From NCBI RefSeq assembly GCF_002105195.1, contig NZ_MUHU01000002.1, forward strand, positions 62,001-126,000: a stretch of 64,000 nucleotides of DNA. The letters run 5' to 3'. This DNA comes from Derxia lacustris (GTDB lineage Bacteria > Pseudomonadota > Gammaproteobacteria > Burkholderiales > Burkholderiaceae_E). Each line of letters opens with the position of its first letter. Position 1 is the first letter of the stretch. Positions 29,268 through 38,495 of the stretch are shown piece after piece. Below the pieces are notes generated by a model, which saw nothing but the letters and a program-made list of their open reading frames with translations, ran no database searches and was not told where the DNA came from. The position numbers and the translations under genes were made by a program.

Positions 29268-30578
29268 TCAGGCGATGAGGCCGGCGGCCACGGTGTCGTT
29301 GGTGGCTTCGTCGATGAGGATGAAGCTGCCCGTCACGCGGTTCTCGGCATAGGCATCGGCCACGAGCGGCTGCTGGGTCTTGATGCTCAGCTTGGCGATG
29401 TCGTTGAGCGCGACCGGCTGGTCGCTCGGCGACCAGGTGAGGCTGGCGAGATCGAGCTTGCTTTCGACCGCCGCGATCTTGGCCTTCACCTCGCGCGAGG
29501 TGTGGCGAAGGATGTAGCTGCGGCGCGGGTCGAGCGCGTTGTGGCCGAGCCAGCTCACGGTGGCCGAGATCTGCTGGCGGCCTTCGGGCACGCCTTCGCT
29601 TGCCTTGACGAACATGTCGCCGCGCGAGATGTCGACCTCGTCGGCCAGCGACAGCATCACCGACTGGCCGGCGAAGGCTTCGGCAAGCTCGGCTTCGCCC
29701 AAGCCGATGCGCACGACCTTGGAACGGCGGCCCGACGGCAGCACGACGATCTCGTCGCCGACGGCAATCGTGCCTTCCTCGATGCGGCCGGCGTAGCCAC
29801 GGAAATCGCTCTGCGACGGGCGGCAGACCCATTGCACCGGAAAGCGCCAGGCCGCATCGGCCTTGAGCTGGGTGCTGGGCGCGGCTTCGAGCAGTTCGAG
29901 CAGCGTCGGGCCGGTGTACCAGCCGAGCGGCTGCGCGTCTTCGTCCGAGTCTTCCTGCGGCACGCCACGGTTCACGACCATCGCGCCTTCGAGCGCCGAC
30001 AGCGGCACGCTGTGCACCTCGGCCGGCGTGGTCGCATGCAGCGCCAGCCATTCGCGGAACTCGCCATCGATGCGGTCGAACACGGCCTGGTCGTAGCCGA
30101 CCAGGTCCATCTTGTTGACCGCGACGATCAGCTGGCCGATGCCCAGCAGCGACGCGATGGTCGCGTGGCGGCGGGTCTGCGGCAGGATGCCCTTGCGCGC
30201 ATCGACCAGCAGGATGGCCACGTCGGCGGTGGACGCGGCCGTGACCATGTTGCGCGTGTACTGCTCATGGCCCGGCGCGTCGCCGATGATGAACTTGCGC
30301 GTCGGCGTGGCGAAGTAGCGATAGGCCACGTCGATGGTGATGCCCTGCTCGCGCTCGGCCGTGAGGCCGTCGGTCAGCAGCGACAGGTCGATGGCGCTCA
30401 GGCCCTTCTTCTTCGCGTTGCGTTCGAGCGTGGCGATCGTGTCGTCGAGGATGGTCTTGGTGTCGTACAGCAGGCGCCCGATGAGCGTGCTCTTGCCGTC
30501 GTCGACGCTGCCGCAGGTGAGGAAGCGCAGCACGCCGAGGTCGGCGTCTTGATGGGTGTCGTGAAGATTCATTGTCAT
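29268..30578 (-). CDS. cysN: Sulfate adenylyltransferase subunit 1 (GTPase)
   Basis: A 436-residue EF-Tu-like GTPase that drives synthesis of adenosine 5'-phosphosulfate (APS) by CysD. The P-loop is GSVDDGKSTLIGRLLYD, the switch motif is DAPGHEQYTRNM, and the guanine motif is NKMDL. It ends at the translation-factor-like beta-barrels and has no fused APS kinase (CysC) domain. The start is either of two close ATGs (30578 or 30572). It lies 6 bp after cysD. Confidence 0.95.
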   Translation of the reverse strand: MTMNLHDTHQDADLGVLRFLTCGSVDDGKSTLIGRLLYDTKTILDDTIATLERNAKKKGLSAIDLSLLTDGLTAEREQGITIDVAYRYFATPTRKFIIGDAPGHEQYTRNMVTAASTADVAILLVDARKGILPQTRRHATIASLLGIGQLIVAVNKMDLVGYDQAVFDRIDGEFREWLALHATTPAEVHSVPLSALEGAMVVNRGVPQEDSDEDAQPLGWYTGPTLLELLEAAPSTQLKADAAWRFPVQWVCRPSQSDFRGYAGRIEEGTIAVGDEIVVLPSGRRSKVVRIGLGEAELAEAFAGQSVMLSLADEVDISRGDMFVKASEGVPEGRQQISATVSWLGHNALDPRRSYILRHTSREVKAKIAAVESKLDLASLTWSPSDQPVALNDIAKLSIKTQQPLVADAYAENRVTGSFILIDEATNDTVAAGLIA

Positions 30579-30584
30579 GGCACC

Positions 30585-31499
30585 TTAGAAGTAGCCTTCC
30601 TTCTTGCGCTGTTCCATCGACGCTTCGGACGTCTGATCGTCCATGCGCGTCGCGCCGCGTTCGGTGAGCGTGGCGCCCACGGTTTCGGCCAGGATTTCTT
30701 CGTAATTTTTTGCAGTGGACGCGACCGGGCAGGTGCAGGTGATGTCGCCAACGGTCCGGAAGCGCACGCTGACCACTTCCACCTTGTCGCCGTCCTTGGC
30801 CGGCGTGAGCGGCGTGACGGGCAGCAGCGATTCACCGCGCCGCACCACCTCGCGCTCATGCGCAAAGTAGATGCTCGGCACTTCGAGCTTTTCGCGCGCG
30901 ATGTACTGCCACACGTCGAGCTCGGTCCAGTTGCTGATCGGGAACACGCGCATGTTCTCGCCCTTGGCGACGCGCGCGTTGTACAGGTTCCAGAGCTCGG
31001 GCCGCTGGTTCTTCGGGTCCCACTGGCCCCATTCGTCGCGGAAGCTGAACACGCGCTCCTTGGCGCGCGCCTTCTCCTCGTCGCGCCGGGCGCCGCCCAG
31101 GCAGGCGTCGAATTCGAACTCGGCGATGGCGTCGAGCAGCGTGACGCTCTGGTGCTTGTTGCGCAGCTCGTCGGGCGAGCGCAGCACGATGCGGCCGGCG
31201 GCGATGCTGTCGTCGAGCGTGCGCACGATGAGCCGCTCGCCGAGTTGCGCGGCGCGGTAGTCGCGGAAATCGACCACTTCCTGGAAGTTGTGGCCGGTGT
31301 CGATGTGCAGCAGCGGGAACGGGAACTTGCCCGGCCGGAACGCCTTGGTGGCGAGATGCAGCATCACGATCGAGTCCTTGCCGCCCGAGAACAGCAGCAC
31401 CGGATTGGTGGTCTGGCCGGCCACCTCTCGCATGATGTGGATGGCTTCGGCTTCGAGCCAGTCGAGATGGCTCAGCGAGCGCGCTGCGACGGCGTTCAT
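30585..31499 (-). CDS. cysD: Sulfate adenylyltransferase subunit 2
   Basis: A 304-residue PP-loop ATP pyrophosphatase subunit that joins sulfate and ATP to form APS. The PP-loop FSGGKDSIVML is at residues 37-47. The C terminus QTSEASMEQRKKEGYF is typical. The ATG at 31499 overlaps the cysH stop (ATGA); the longer frame to 31895 is antisense-like text inside cysH. Confidence 0.96.
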   Translation of the reverse strand: MNAVAARSLSHLDWLEAEAIHIMREVAGQTTNPVLLFSGGKDSIVMLHLATKAFRPGKFPFPLLHIDTGHNFQEVVDFRDYRAAQLGERLIVRTLDDSIAAGRIVLRSPDELRNKHQSVTLLDAIAEFEFDACLGGARRDEEKARAKERVFSFRDEWGQWDPKNQRPELWNLYNARVAKGENMRVFPISNWTELDVWQYIAREKLEVPSIYFAHEREVVRRGESLLPVTPLTPAKDGDKVEVVSVRFRTVGDITCTCPVASTAKNYEEILAETVGATLTERGATRMDDQTSEASMEQRKKEGYF

Positions 31500-32245
31500 G
31501 CGGATTCCTTGGCTTTGAATTTCAATGGCGATACCTGTCCGTCCTTGACGTGCAGGCCGCATTCCTTCGACTCGGGGTTCTCCCACCACCAGCGGCCGGC
31601 GCGCACATCCTCGCCGGGGGTGATGGAGCGCGTGCAGGGCGCGCAGCCGATGCTCGGAAAGAAGCGGTCGTGCAGTGCGTTGTACGGCACGTCGTGGCGC
31701 CGGATGTAGGCCCAGACCTCGGCCTCGCTCCAGTCGACCAGCGGGTTGAACTTGGTGAGCTGGCGCGCGTCGTCGAACTCGCGCGCCGGGGTGTCGGTGC
31801 GGGTGACCGACTGCGCCGCGCGCAGGCCGGTGACCCAGGCCTTCTTGCCGGCGAGCGCCTTTGCAAGCGGCTGCATCTTGCGCACGCCGCAGCATTCCTT
31901 GCGGTTGTCGACCGAGTCGTAGAAGCCGTTGATGCCGTTCTTCGCGACCAGCGCGGCGACGGCGGCAGCGTCGGGGAAATGCGTGAACACGACCTTGCCG
32001 TAGCGCGCCTCGGCGGCTTGCATCACGGCATAGGTTTCCTCGTTGAGCCGGCCGGTATCGAGCGTGAAGCTGGCGATGTCGAGGCCGTGGCGCGCGATGA
32101 GATCGAGGATGACCATGTCCTCGGCGCCGAAGCTGGTCGAGAACACGGCGGGCTGCTCGGCCGCCGCTGCGCGCAGCGTGGCAAGCGCCGAGGCTTCGCG
32201 CGCGTCGAGGATGGCGAGGTCGATGTTGGGCGTGGGGGCGGTCAT
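31496..32245 (-). CDS. cysH: Adenylyl-sulfate reductase, [4Fe-4S] thioredoxin-dependent type
   Basis: A 249-residue reductase that converts activated sulfate to sulfite. The four cluster cysteines are visible at 118-119 (KECCGVRK) and 201/204 (GCAPCTR), which marks the APS-specific type rather than the cluster-free PAPS reductase. The catalytic cysteine is 229 in SKECGLH near the C terminus. The lack of any cysC fits direct use of APS. It starts 37 bp after the DUF934 gene. Confidence 0.93.
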   Translation of the reverse strand: MTAPTPNIDLAILDAREASALATLRAAAAEQPAVFSTSFGAEDMVILDLIARHGLDIASFTLDTGRLNEETYAVMQAAEARYGKVVFTHFPDAAAVAALVAKNGINGFYDSVDNRKECCGVRKMQPLAKALAGKKAWVTGLRAAQSVTRTDTPAREFDDARQLTKFNPLVDWSEAEVWAYIRRHDVPYNALHDRFFPSIGCAPCTRSITPGEDVRAGRWWWENPESKECGLHVKDGQVSPLKFKAKESA

Positions 32246-32282
32246 GCGGTGGCTCCGGTGATGGCGCGGGCAGGCGCCGTGC

Positions 32283-32789
32283 TCAAGCGAGCGTTCCGGC
32301 GAGCCAGGCCGGCGCGCGGCCGTCGGCGCTCAGCTGGTAGGCGCCGCTGAAGGCCTTGAACGACGCGAGCGAGGCTTCGGCGTTCTGGCCCTCGGCCAGC
32401 ACGAAGCTGCTGAAGCCGCTGCGGCGCAGGTTGTAGAGCTGGTCGCGGCGCACGTCGCCAAAGGCGCGCACGTCGCCGGTGTAGCCGAGCCGCTTGCGCA
32501 GCAGCCAGGCGATGGAATGACCGCGGCCATCGACGAACTTGAGGTACTGCACCGCCACGACGGCGGCGCTGGCGAGCAGCGGCGCTGCGGTCTCGACCAC
32601 GTCGTCGGGCTTGAGCCAGATGCCGAAGTCGCCGCGCGCACGCAGCTCGTCGGCATGGTCGAGCGCCCAGGCCAGCGGCACGATGACCTTGCCGGCGGCC
32701 GGAATGCCGGCAGCGGCATCCTCGATGCGGGTCCAGTCGTCGATGACGAGCGCCGGCGTGCCGCCAAGGATGGTGATGACGTTAGACAT
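32283..32789 (-). CDS. DUF934 family protein of the sulfate reduction cluster
   Basis: A 168-residue soluble protein. The text VPLAWALDHADELRARGDFGIWLKPDD and GRGHSIAWLLRKRLGYTGDVRAFGDVRRDQLYNLRRSGFSSF is typical of DUF934, which is regularly encoded just after a one-subunit sulfite/nitrite reductase. Its role is unknown. The ATG at 32789 overlaps the last codons of cysI by eight bases. Open frame above that is inside cysI. Confidence 0.9.
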   Translation of the reverse strand: MSNVITILGGTPALVIDDWTRIEDAAAGIPAAGKVIVPLAWALDHADELRARGDFGIWLKPDDVVETAAPLLASAAVVAVQYLKFVDGRGHSIAWLLRKRLGYTGDVRAFGDVRRDQLYNLRRSGFSSFVLAEGQNAEASLASFKAFSGAYQLSADGRAPAWLAGTLA

Positions 32790-34476
32790 TGGCGGCTCCT
32801 TCTTCCTCGGCGTAGGCGGCCTGCTTGAACGATGCGATGCCGATGCGGCGGAAGGTGTCGACGAAGCGCTCCTCCTCGCCTTCGCGGTTGACGAGGTAGT
32901 GCCGCACGATCTTCTCGACCACGTCAGGCACCTGATCGGCCGCGAAGCTCGGGCCGATGATGGTGCCGATGCGGGCCTGCTCGGGCGAGGCGCCGTAGTC
33001 GCCGCCGAGCGTGACCTGGTACCACTCCTCGTCATGCTTATCGACGCCGAGGATGCCGATGTTGCCGACGTGATGATGGCCGCAGCTGTTGATGCAGCCC
33101 GAGATGTTCAGGCTGATCTCGCCGATGTCGTGCTGGTAGTCCAGATCGTCGAAGCGCGCCTGCAAGGCCTGCGCGATCGGGATCGACTTGGCATTGGCCA
33201 GCGCGCACAGATCGCCGCCGGGGCAGCAGATGATGTCGGTGATGAGGCCGACATTGGGCGTGGCCAGACCGTGCTCGGCCAGCCGCGCATGCAGCGCCGG
33301 CAGGTCGATGGCGCGCACATGCGGCAGCACCAGATTCTGCTCATGCGTCACGCGCAGCTCGCTGGCGCTGAACTCGTCGGCCAGCGCGGCCACCACGTCG
33401 AGCTGGTCGGCCGTGGCATCGCCGGGCGGCAGTTCGCGGCTCTTGAGCGAGATGGTGACGGCGCGGTAGCCGGCCTGACGATGGCCGCGCACGCTGCGCG
33501 TGGCCCAGCGCTGGAAGGCCAGCGATTCGCCTTCCACGTCGAAGTCGTCGGCCAGGGTTTCGTAGTCGGGCAGCGTGAAGTCGGCGGCGATGCGGTCGAG
33601 CTCGCTCTGCGGCAGGGTGCCGGGACCGTCCTTGAGGTGCTGCCATTCGGCCTCGACCTCTTCGGCGAACTTGGCCGCGCCAAGCGCCTTCACCAAAATC
33701 TTGATGCGCGCCTTGTAGAGGTTGTCGCGCCGGCCGTGCAGGTTGTACACGCGCAGCGTCGCCTCGATGTAGGTGACGAGGTGCTGCCACGGCAGGCTGC
33801 GGCGAATGAGGCTGCCGATGATCGGCGTGCGGCCCATGCCGCCGCCCACGTACACGTCGGCCACCAGCCGGCCGTCTTCGAGCCGCAGTTGCAGGCCGAT
33901 GTCATGCACCGAGATCGCGGCGCGGTCGTCCTTCGTGCCGCTGATGGCGATCTTGAACTTGCGCGGCAGGTTGGCGAACTCGGGATGGAAGGTGCTCCAC
34001 TGGCGCAGCAGCTCGGCGATCGGGCGCGGATCGACCAGCTCGTCGGGCGCCACGCCGGCAAAGGCGTCGGTGGTGATGTTGCGCACGCAGGCGCCCGAGG
34101 TCTGGATCGCGTGCATCTGCACCTTCGCCAGATCGGCCAGCATCGCCGGCGTGTCCTCGAACCTGAACCAGTTGTATTGCAGGTTCTGGCGGGTACTGAA
34201 GTGCGCCCAGCCGCGGTCGTACTTGCGCGCGATGGCCGCCAGACCGCGCAGCTGATAGGCCGCCAGCACGCCGTAGGGAATGGCGACGCGCAGCATCGGG
34301 CCGTGGCGCTGGATGTACAGGCCGTTCTGCAGGCGCAGCGGGCGCAGTTCGTCGTCGGCCAGTTCGCCGCGCAGGTTGCGCGCCATCTGGTCGGCGAATT
34401 GCGCGACGCGTTCGTCGACCATCTGCTGGTCGAACTCGGTGTACCGATAAATGCGTGGGGGGGAAGCCTGCGGCAT
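32782..34476 (-). CDS. cysI: Sulfite reductase hemoprotein (nitrite/sulfite reductase family)
   Basis: A 564-residue siroheme/[4Fe-4S] reductase that takes sulfite to sulfide with six electrons. The two ferredoxin-like half-domains repeat. The coupled-cofactor cysteines are 418 and 424 (CPGGDLC), then 461 and 465 (CINSC), in the usual C-X5-C/C-X3-C arrangement. No flavoprotein CysJ is nearby. The start is the ATG at 34476 (MPQASPPRIYRYTEFD); the frame runs open to 34587 without resemblance. It is the first gene of the minus-strand sulfate reduction operon. Confidence 0.94.
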   Translation of the reverse strand: MPQASPPRIYRYTEFDQQMVDERVAQFADQMARNLRGELADDELRPLRLQNGLYIQRHGPMLRVAIPYGVLAAYQLRGLAAIARKYDRGWAHFSTRQNLQYNWFRFEDTPAMLADLAKVQMHAIQTSGACVRNITTDAFAGVAPDELVDPRPIAELLRQWSTFHPEFANLPRKFKIAISGTKDDRAAISVHDIGLQLRLEDGRLVADVYVGGGMGRTPIIGSLIRRSLPWQHLVTYIEATLRVYNLHGRRDNLYKARIKILVKALGAAKFAEEVEAEWQHLKDGPGTLPQSELDRIAADFTLPDYETLADDFDVEGESLAFQRWATRSVRGHRQAGYRAVTISLKSRELPPGDATADQLDVVAALADEFSASELRVTHEQNLVLPHVRAIDLPALHARLAEHGLATPNVGLITDIICCPGGDLCALANAKSIPIAQALQARFDDLDYQHDIGEISLNISGCINSCGHHHVGNIGILGVDKHDEEWYQVTLGGDYGASPEQARIGTIIGPSFAADQVPDVVEKIVRHYLVNREGEEERFVDTFRRIGIASFKQAAYAEEEGAANV

Positions 34477-34585
34477 GGTCGTCGGGAGAAGGAGGGGCTG
34501 TCGGTGCCGACGGTCGCAGGCGCGCGGCAGCGCCGGCGTGGCGACCCGGAAGGCGGACCGGGCGGAGGCGCGAGGATAAGTCAGC

Positions 34586-34627
34586 ACCTAGCCGGCCCCT
34601 AGGTAATTGCGGCAATAGCGCTATGCC
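34586..34627. promoter_or_regulatory. Two inverted repeats upstream of cysI (candidate operator)
   Basis: ACCTAG and CTAGGT (34586-34591 and 34599-34604) and, next to them, GGCAATAGCGCTATGCC with a perfect ATAGCGCTAT core (34611-34627). Both lie within 110-150 bp of the cysI ATG. A LysR-type regulator such as CysB would be a natural binder, but no consensus can be confirmed by eye. Confidence 0.35.
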
Positions 34628-34678
34628 GAAAGCACATAAGCGGCCGCATCTCGGGTTTGCAGGACGCAATTTCAAGAT

Positions 34679-34706
34679 CTTGAAGCGGCCGGCGCGGCGC
34701 CCATTT
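34679..34706 (+). promoter_or_regulatory. Sigma-32 (heat-shock) promoter of hsp20
   Basis: CTTGAA (34679-34684) and GCCCATTT (34699-34706) are separated by 14 bases, close to the RpoH consensus CTTGAA-N13-17-CCCCATNT with seven of eight -10 bases matching. The expected transcription start is about 40 nt before the hsp20 ATG. Confidence 0.75.
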
Positions 34707-34754
34707 TCCAGGCATCGGCGCCAGTCCGGCGTCACCGCCCAAGGAGATCAAGTC

Positions 34755-35204
34755 ATGAACCCGACCGTCCGCACCGCCGTTGTCCGCGACCCCTTCCTGT
34801 CGTTCTTCGACGACGTGGTCAACGATCTTTTCGTGCCGCGCACCGTGGCCGCGCGCAACGCCGCGCCGGAAGCGCTGGTCACCAAGGCGCGCGTCGATGT
34901 GGTGGATCGCGGCCGCGCCTACGAGGTGACGGCCGACCTGCCCGGCGTGGCCAAGGAAGACATCCGCATCAAGGTCGAGGGCAAGCGGCTGTCGATCGAG
35001 GCCACGGCGCGCAACGAGCGCACGCTGAACGAAGGCGATCAGGTGCTTCATACGGAACGCTACGCAACTCAGTACGCTCGGGCCTTTGCGCTGCCGGCCG
35101 ATCTGGACGACAGCCGCGCCGAGGCGCGCTTCGAGAACGGCGTGCTGACCCTGGTGCTGCCCAAGCGCGAAGTGATCGCGGCGCGCACGATCACCGTGCA
35201 ATAA
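34755..35204 (+). CDS. Hsp20/alpha-crystallin family small heat-shock protein
   Basis: A 149-residue ATP-independent chaperone that holds unfolding proteins. After an N-terminal arm (DPFLSFFDDVVNDLF) the alpha-crystallin domain runs from about residue 45, with YEVTADLPGVAKEDIRIKVEGKRLSIEA and ARFENGVLTLVLPKRE. It closes with the short tail RTITVQ. The ATG at 34755 has an AAGGAG ribosome binding site; the longer frame lacks one. A heat-shock promoter lies just upstream. Confidence 0.93.
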   Translation: MNPTVRTAVVRDPFLSFFDDVVNDLFVPRTVAARNAAPEALVTKARVDVVDRGRAYEVTADLPGVAKEDIRIKVEGKRLSIEATARNERTLNEGDQVLHTERYATQYARAFALPADLDDSRAEARFENGVLTLVLPKREVIAARTITVQ

Positions 35205-35223
35205 GCCTGTCGAAGGAGACCCG

Positions 35224-36828
35224 ATGGCGAACGAAATCGAACTCAAGCTCGCCATCGCGCCCGACGATGTCGCCCGGCTGCGCTGCCATCCGCTGGTGGA
35301 GCGCTTTGCCGAGGGCGAAGCCGAAATCCACCGGCTCGCCAACCGCTATTTCGACACGCCCGAACGCGAGCTGGCGCGCGGCCGGGCTGCGCTGCGGCTG
35401 CGCCGGAGCGGCGAGCGCTGGCTGCAAACCCTCAAGACCGCGCCCGGCAGCGCCTCGGGCCTGAGCGCGCGCGGCGAATGGGAACTGCCGGTGGCCGGTC
35501 CGGCGCTGGAACTGGCCGCCTTCACCGATCTGCCGCCAGAAGTGCGCGCGCTGCTCGACCGGCTCGCGCCCCGGCTGGCGCCGGTGTTCGACACCGATTT
35601 CGAGCGCGAGGCGCGGCTGCTGCGGCTGAAGGACGGCACCCGCTTCGAGCTGGCCATCGACCGCGGCGAGCTGCGCGCCGGCAGCGGCAAGCGGGCCCGC
35701 CGCGCGCCCATCTGCGAGGTGGAGCTGGAGCTGATCGAGGGCGACGCGCGCCGGGTGGTCGACTTTGCCGAGCGGCTCGCCGCCGACCTCGCGCTCATCC
35801 CCGAGCCGCGCAGCAAGGCCGCGCGCGGACTGGCGCTGGCCGACCGCAAGCCGGTGCAGGCGGTGAAGCCCGCGCTGCCCGATGCCGATGCCGCCGCGCC
35901 GGCCGGAGCCACGCTCGCGGCGGCGATCGGCCGCTGCCACGAGGCGCTGCTGCTCAACACCGCATCGATCCGCGCCGGCACCGACGATGCCGAACTCGTG
36001 CATCAGGCGCGCGTGGCGCTGCGCCGGCTGCGCGTGGCCTTGCGCCATGCGCGTGCGCTGCTGCCGCGCCGCGCCGCCGCCCTGCGCGCGCCGCTGCGCG
36101 AACTCGGCCAGCGCCTCGGGCGCAGCCGCGACCTCGATGTGCTCACCGGCCAGACGCTGCCGCGCCTCGACGCCCAGCTCGCGCGCCAGACGGCGGCGGC
36201 GCCGGCCAGCCCACCGCCCCTCGCCCGCCCTGCCGCGCCGCCGCGCGACGACGACTATTCCGATGCCGACGTGCGCGCGGCGCTCGACGCCCGCCTCGCC
36301 GCCGACCGCGACCAGGCATGGGCCGAACTGCGGCTCGCGCTCGCCACGCCGGCCTTCGCCCGCAGCATGCTGGCGCTCGAAGGGCTGACGCTGCGGCTGG
36401 CCGGCAAGACCGGCAGCAGCACCGCGCGGCTCGCGCAACGCGAACTGCGGCTCGCGCGCGACGGCGCCCGCGACACGGTCGCGGCGCTCGACGGCGACGA
36501 TGCCGATGCGCGCCACCGTTTCCGCATCGCCATCAAGCGGCTGCGCTACGCGCTCGACATGTACGGCGCGCTGTTCGCGCCCGACGCCGTCGCGGCGCAG
36601 CGCCAGGCGCTGGCGCAATTGCAGGACGTGCTCGGCGAGATGAACGACAACGCCGTGGCCGCCGCACGACTCGATCTGCTGCCGTCGAGCCCGACCGCCG
36701 CCGCGCTGGCCGGCGCCGCCCGCGGCACCATCGCCGCCGCCCGGCCCGAGGCGGCCCGGCGCGCGCGCGCGCTGCTCGCCCTGCCCGCGCCGTGGAAGCG
36801 CGCGCGCGCCGCCGGCCGCAAGCGCTGA
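35224..36828 (+). CDS. CYTH and CHAD domain protein
   Basis: A 534-residue protein. The N-terminal CYTH domain (residues 1-200) begins with the ExExK motif (NEIELKLAI) and has alternating charged strands that bind triphosphates. The C-terminal CHAD domain (about 230-510) has the helical, histidine-containing motifs [20 protein letters not shown] and [18 protein letters not shown], known to bind polyphosphate. Such proteins are thought to act in (poly)phosphate metabolism. It starts 19 bp after hsp20 and is probably read from the same heat-shock promoter. The domain linker and C terminus are Ala/Arg-rich. Confidence 0.9.
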   Translation: MANEIELKLAIAPDDVARLRCHPLVERFAEGEAEIHRLANRYFDTPERELARGRAALRLRRSGERWLQTLKTAPGSASGLSARGEWELPVAGPALELAAFTDLPPEVRALLDRLAPRLAPVFDTDFEREARLLRLKDGTRFELAIDRGELRAGSGKRARRAPICEVELELIEGDARRVVDFAERLAADLALIPEPRSKAARGLALADRKPVQAVKPALPDADAAAPAGATLAAAIGRCHEALLLNTASIRAGTDDAELVHQARVALRRLRVALRHARALLPRRAAALRAPLRELGQRLGRSRDLDVLTGQTLPRLDAQLARQTAAAPASPPPLARPAAPPRDDDYSDADVRAALDARLAADRDQAWAELRLALATPAFARSMLALEGLTLRLAGKTGSSTARLAQRELRLARDGARDTVAALDGDDADARHRFRIAIKRLRYALDMYGALFAPDAVAAQRQALAQLQDVLGEMNDNAVAAARLDLLPSSPTAAALAGAARGTIAAARPEAARRARALLALPAPWKRARAAGRKR

Positions 36829-36840
36829 CCCGCCGGCGCG

Positions 36841-36908
36841 CACCGCACCGCACCGCACCGCACCGCACCGCACCGCACCGCACACCGCACACCGCGCACC
36901 GCGCACCG
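36841..36908. repeat. Simple-sequence repeat: (CACCG)8 then four heptamers
   Basis: Eight exact copies of CACCG (36841-36880) are followed by four seven-base units, CACACCG twice and CGCACCG twice (36881-36908). It starts 12 bp after the CHAD gene stop and ends 144 bp before the dctA-type start. The tract is non-coding in the chosen annotation. Confidence 0.9.
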
Positions 36909-37052
36909 CTCCGAACCGCTGCGCCAGCCGCCGCGCAGCGCCCGGCCGCTGTGGAAATCCGACATGTCGCGGCGCCCGCCGGCTGCCTAACATCCGCGCA
37001 CAGATGCAGCGGCTGTCCGCCCGGACCGCAACGCCGCGCACGGGAGACAGCC

Positions 37053-38393
37053 TTGAAGAAACCGCTCTACAAAAGCCTGTACGCACAGGTGCTCGTGGCC
37101 ATCGCGCTCGGTGTTGCGCTCGGTCACTTCTGGCCCGCCACGGGCGCCGACCTCAAGCCGCTCGGCGACGGCTTCATCAAGCTCATCAAGATGCTGATCG
37201 CGCCGATCATCTTCTGCACCGTGGTGGTCGGCATCGCCGGCATGGAAGACATGAAGAAGGTCGGCCGCGTCGGCGGCAAGGCGCTGCTGTATTTCGAGGT
37301 GGTGAGCACGCTCGCACTTGCGCTCGGGCTGGTCGTCGTCAATGTGCTCAAGCCGGGCGTCGGGCTGAATGCCGACGTGGCCTCGCTCGACACCAAGGCG
37401 CTGACCGCGATCACGTCGAAGGCGTCGCCGCAGACCACGGTCGACTTCTTCATGAACCTGATCCCGTCGACCTTCGTCGACGCCTTCGCCAAGGGCGAGA
37501 TTCTTCAGGTGCTGGTGCTGTCGGTGCTGATGGGCTTTGCGCTCAGCGCCGCCGGCGAGCGCGCCAAGCCGCTGGTCAAGCTGATCGAGGAATTCGGCCA
37601 CACGCTGTTCATCGTCATCGGCTTCGTGATGAAGCTCGCGCCGATCGGTGCCTTCGGTGCGATGGCCTTCACCATCGGCAAGTTCGGCGTGGCCTCGCTG
37701 CTGCCGCTGATGAAGCTGATGGGCAGCTTCTACCTGACCTGCCTGCTGTTCATCTTCGTGGTGCTGGGCGCGATCGCGCGCTGGGCCGGTTTCAGCATCT
37801 TCAAGTTCGTCGCCTACATCAAGGAGGAGCTGCTGATCGTGCTGGGCACCTCGTCGTCGGAATCGGCGCTGCCGCGCATCATGGTCAAGCTCGAAAAGCT
37901 CGGCTGCTCCAAGCCGGTGGTGGGGCTGGTGGTGCCGACGGGCTATTCCTTCAACCTGGACGGCACGGCGATCTACCTGACGATGGCGGCCATCTTCGTG
38001 GCCCAGGCCACCAATACCGACCTGACGCTGATGCAGGAGCTGACCATCCTCGCGGTGCTGCTGCTCACGTCGAAGGGCGCGTCGGGCGTGACCGGTTCGG
38101 GCTTCATCGTGCTGGCGGCGACGCTGGCGGCGGTGCCCACCATTCCGGTCGCGGGTCTGGCGCTGATCCTCGGCATCGACCGCTTCATGTCCGAGGCGCG
38201 CGCGCTGACCAATCTGATCGGCAACGGCGTCGCGACCATCGTGGTGTCTAAGTGGGAGAAGGAACTGGACCACGCCCAGATGGAACGCGTGCTGACCCAC
38301 GGCGTGGAAGACGAACTCGATGCCGAAGCCACGCTCAAGCATGCCGCACCGGTGACGCCGGGCGAGCCGCTGCCGGAAGCCGCACGGGCCTGA
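37053..38393 (+). CDS. Dicarboxylate/amino acid:cation symporter (DctA family)
   Basis: A 446-residue inner-membrane symporter of the DAACS family that imports C4-dicarboxylates with protons or sodium. Family motifs: [24 protein letters not shown] in the N-terminal helices, the reentrant loop [13 protein letters not shown], and [25 protein letters not shown], then the second hairpin [19 protein letters not shown]. The start is the TTG at 37053 ([11 protein letters not shown] follows) behind GGGAGA; the open frame extends far upstream through the CHAD gene and is not real. Substrate is inferred. Confidence 0.92.
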   Translation: MKKPLYKSLYAQVLVAIALGVALGHFWPATGADLKPLGDGFIKLIKMLIAPIIFCTVVVGIAGMEDMKKVGRVGGKALLYFEVVSTLALALGLVVVNVLKPGVGLNADVASLDTKALTAITSKASPQTTVDFFMNLIPSTFVDAFAKGEILQVLVLSVLMGFALSAAGERAKPLVKLIEEFGHTLFIVIGFVMKLAPIGAFGAMAFTIGKFGVASLLPLMKLMGSFYLTCLLFIFVVLGAIARWAGFSIFKFVAYIKEELLIVLGTSSSESALPRIMVKLEKLGCSKPVVGLVVPTGYSFNLDGTAIYLTMAAIFVAQATNTDLTLMQELTILAVLLLTSKGASGVTGSGFIVLAATLAAVPTIPVAGLALILGIDRFMSEARALTNLIGNGVATIVVSKWEKELDHAQMERVLTHGVEDELDAEATLKHAAPVTPGEPLPEAARA

Positions 38394-38436
38394 TGGCCGG
38401 GCGCTGCGGCCGGATCGGCCGCAGCCGCTCAGCATG

Positions 38437-38474
38437 AAACGGCGCTGCACTCCTCACGGGGTGCGGCGCCGTTT
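38437..38474. terminator. Bidirectional hairpin between convergent genes
   Basis: AAACGGCGC-TGCAC pairs with GGTGC-GGCGCCGTTT around TCCTCACG. It lies 43 bp after the symporter gene and 21 bp before the end of the glycosyltransferase gene, so it can end both transcripts. Confidence 0.7.
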
Positions 38475-38495
38475 GCATTGGGCGCGCCGGATGGT

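Noticed and set aside
34477..34587. Longer N terminus for cysI
   Set aside because: The extra residues do not resemble the family, and the ATG at 34476 starts the conserved text.
36841..36908. CRISPR-like array
   Set aside because: Units of five and seven bases without spacers are a simple-sequence repeat.
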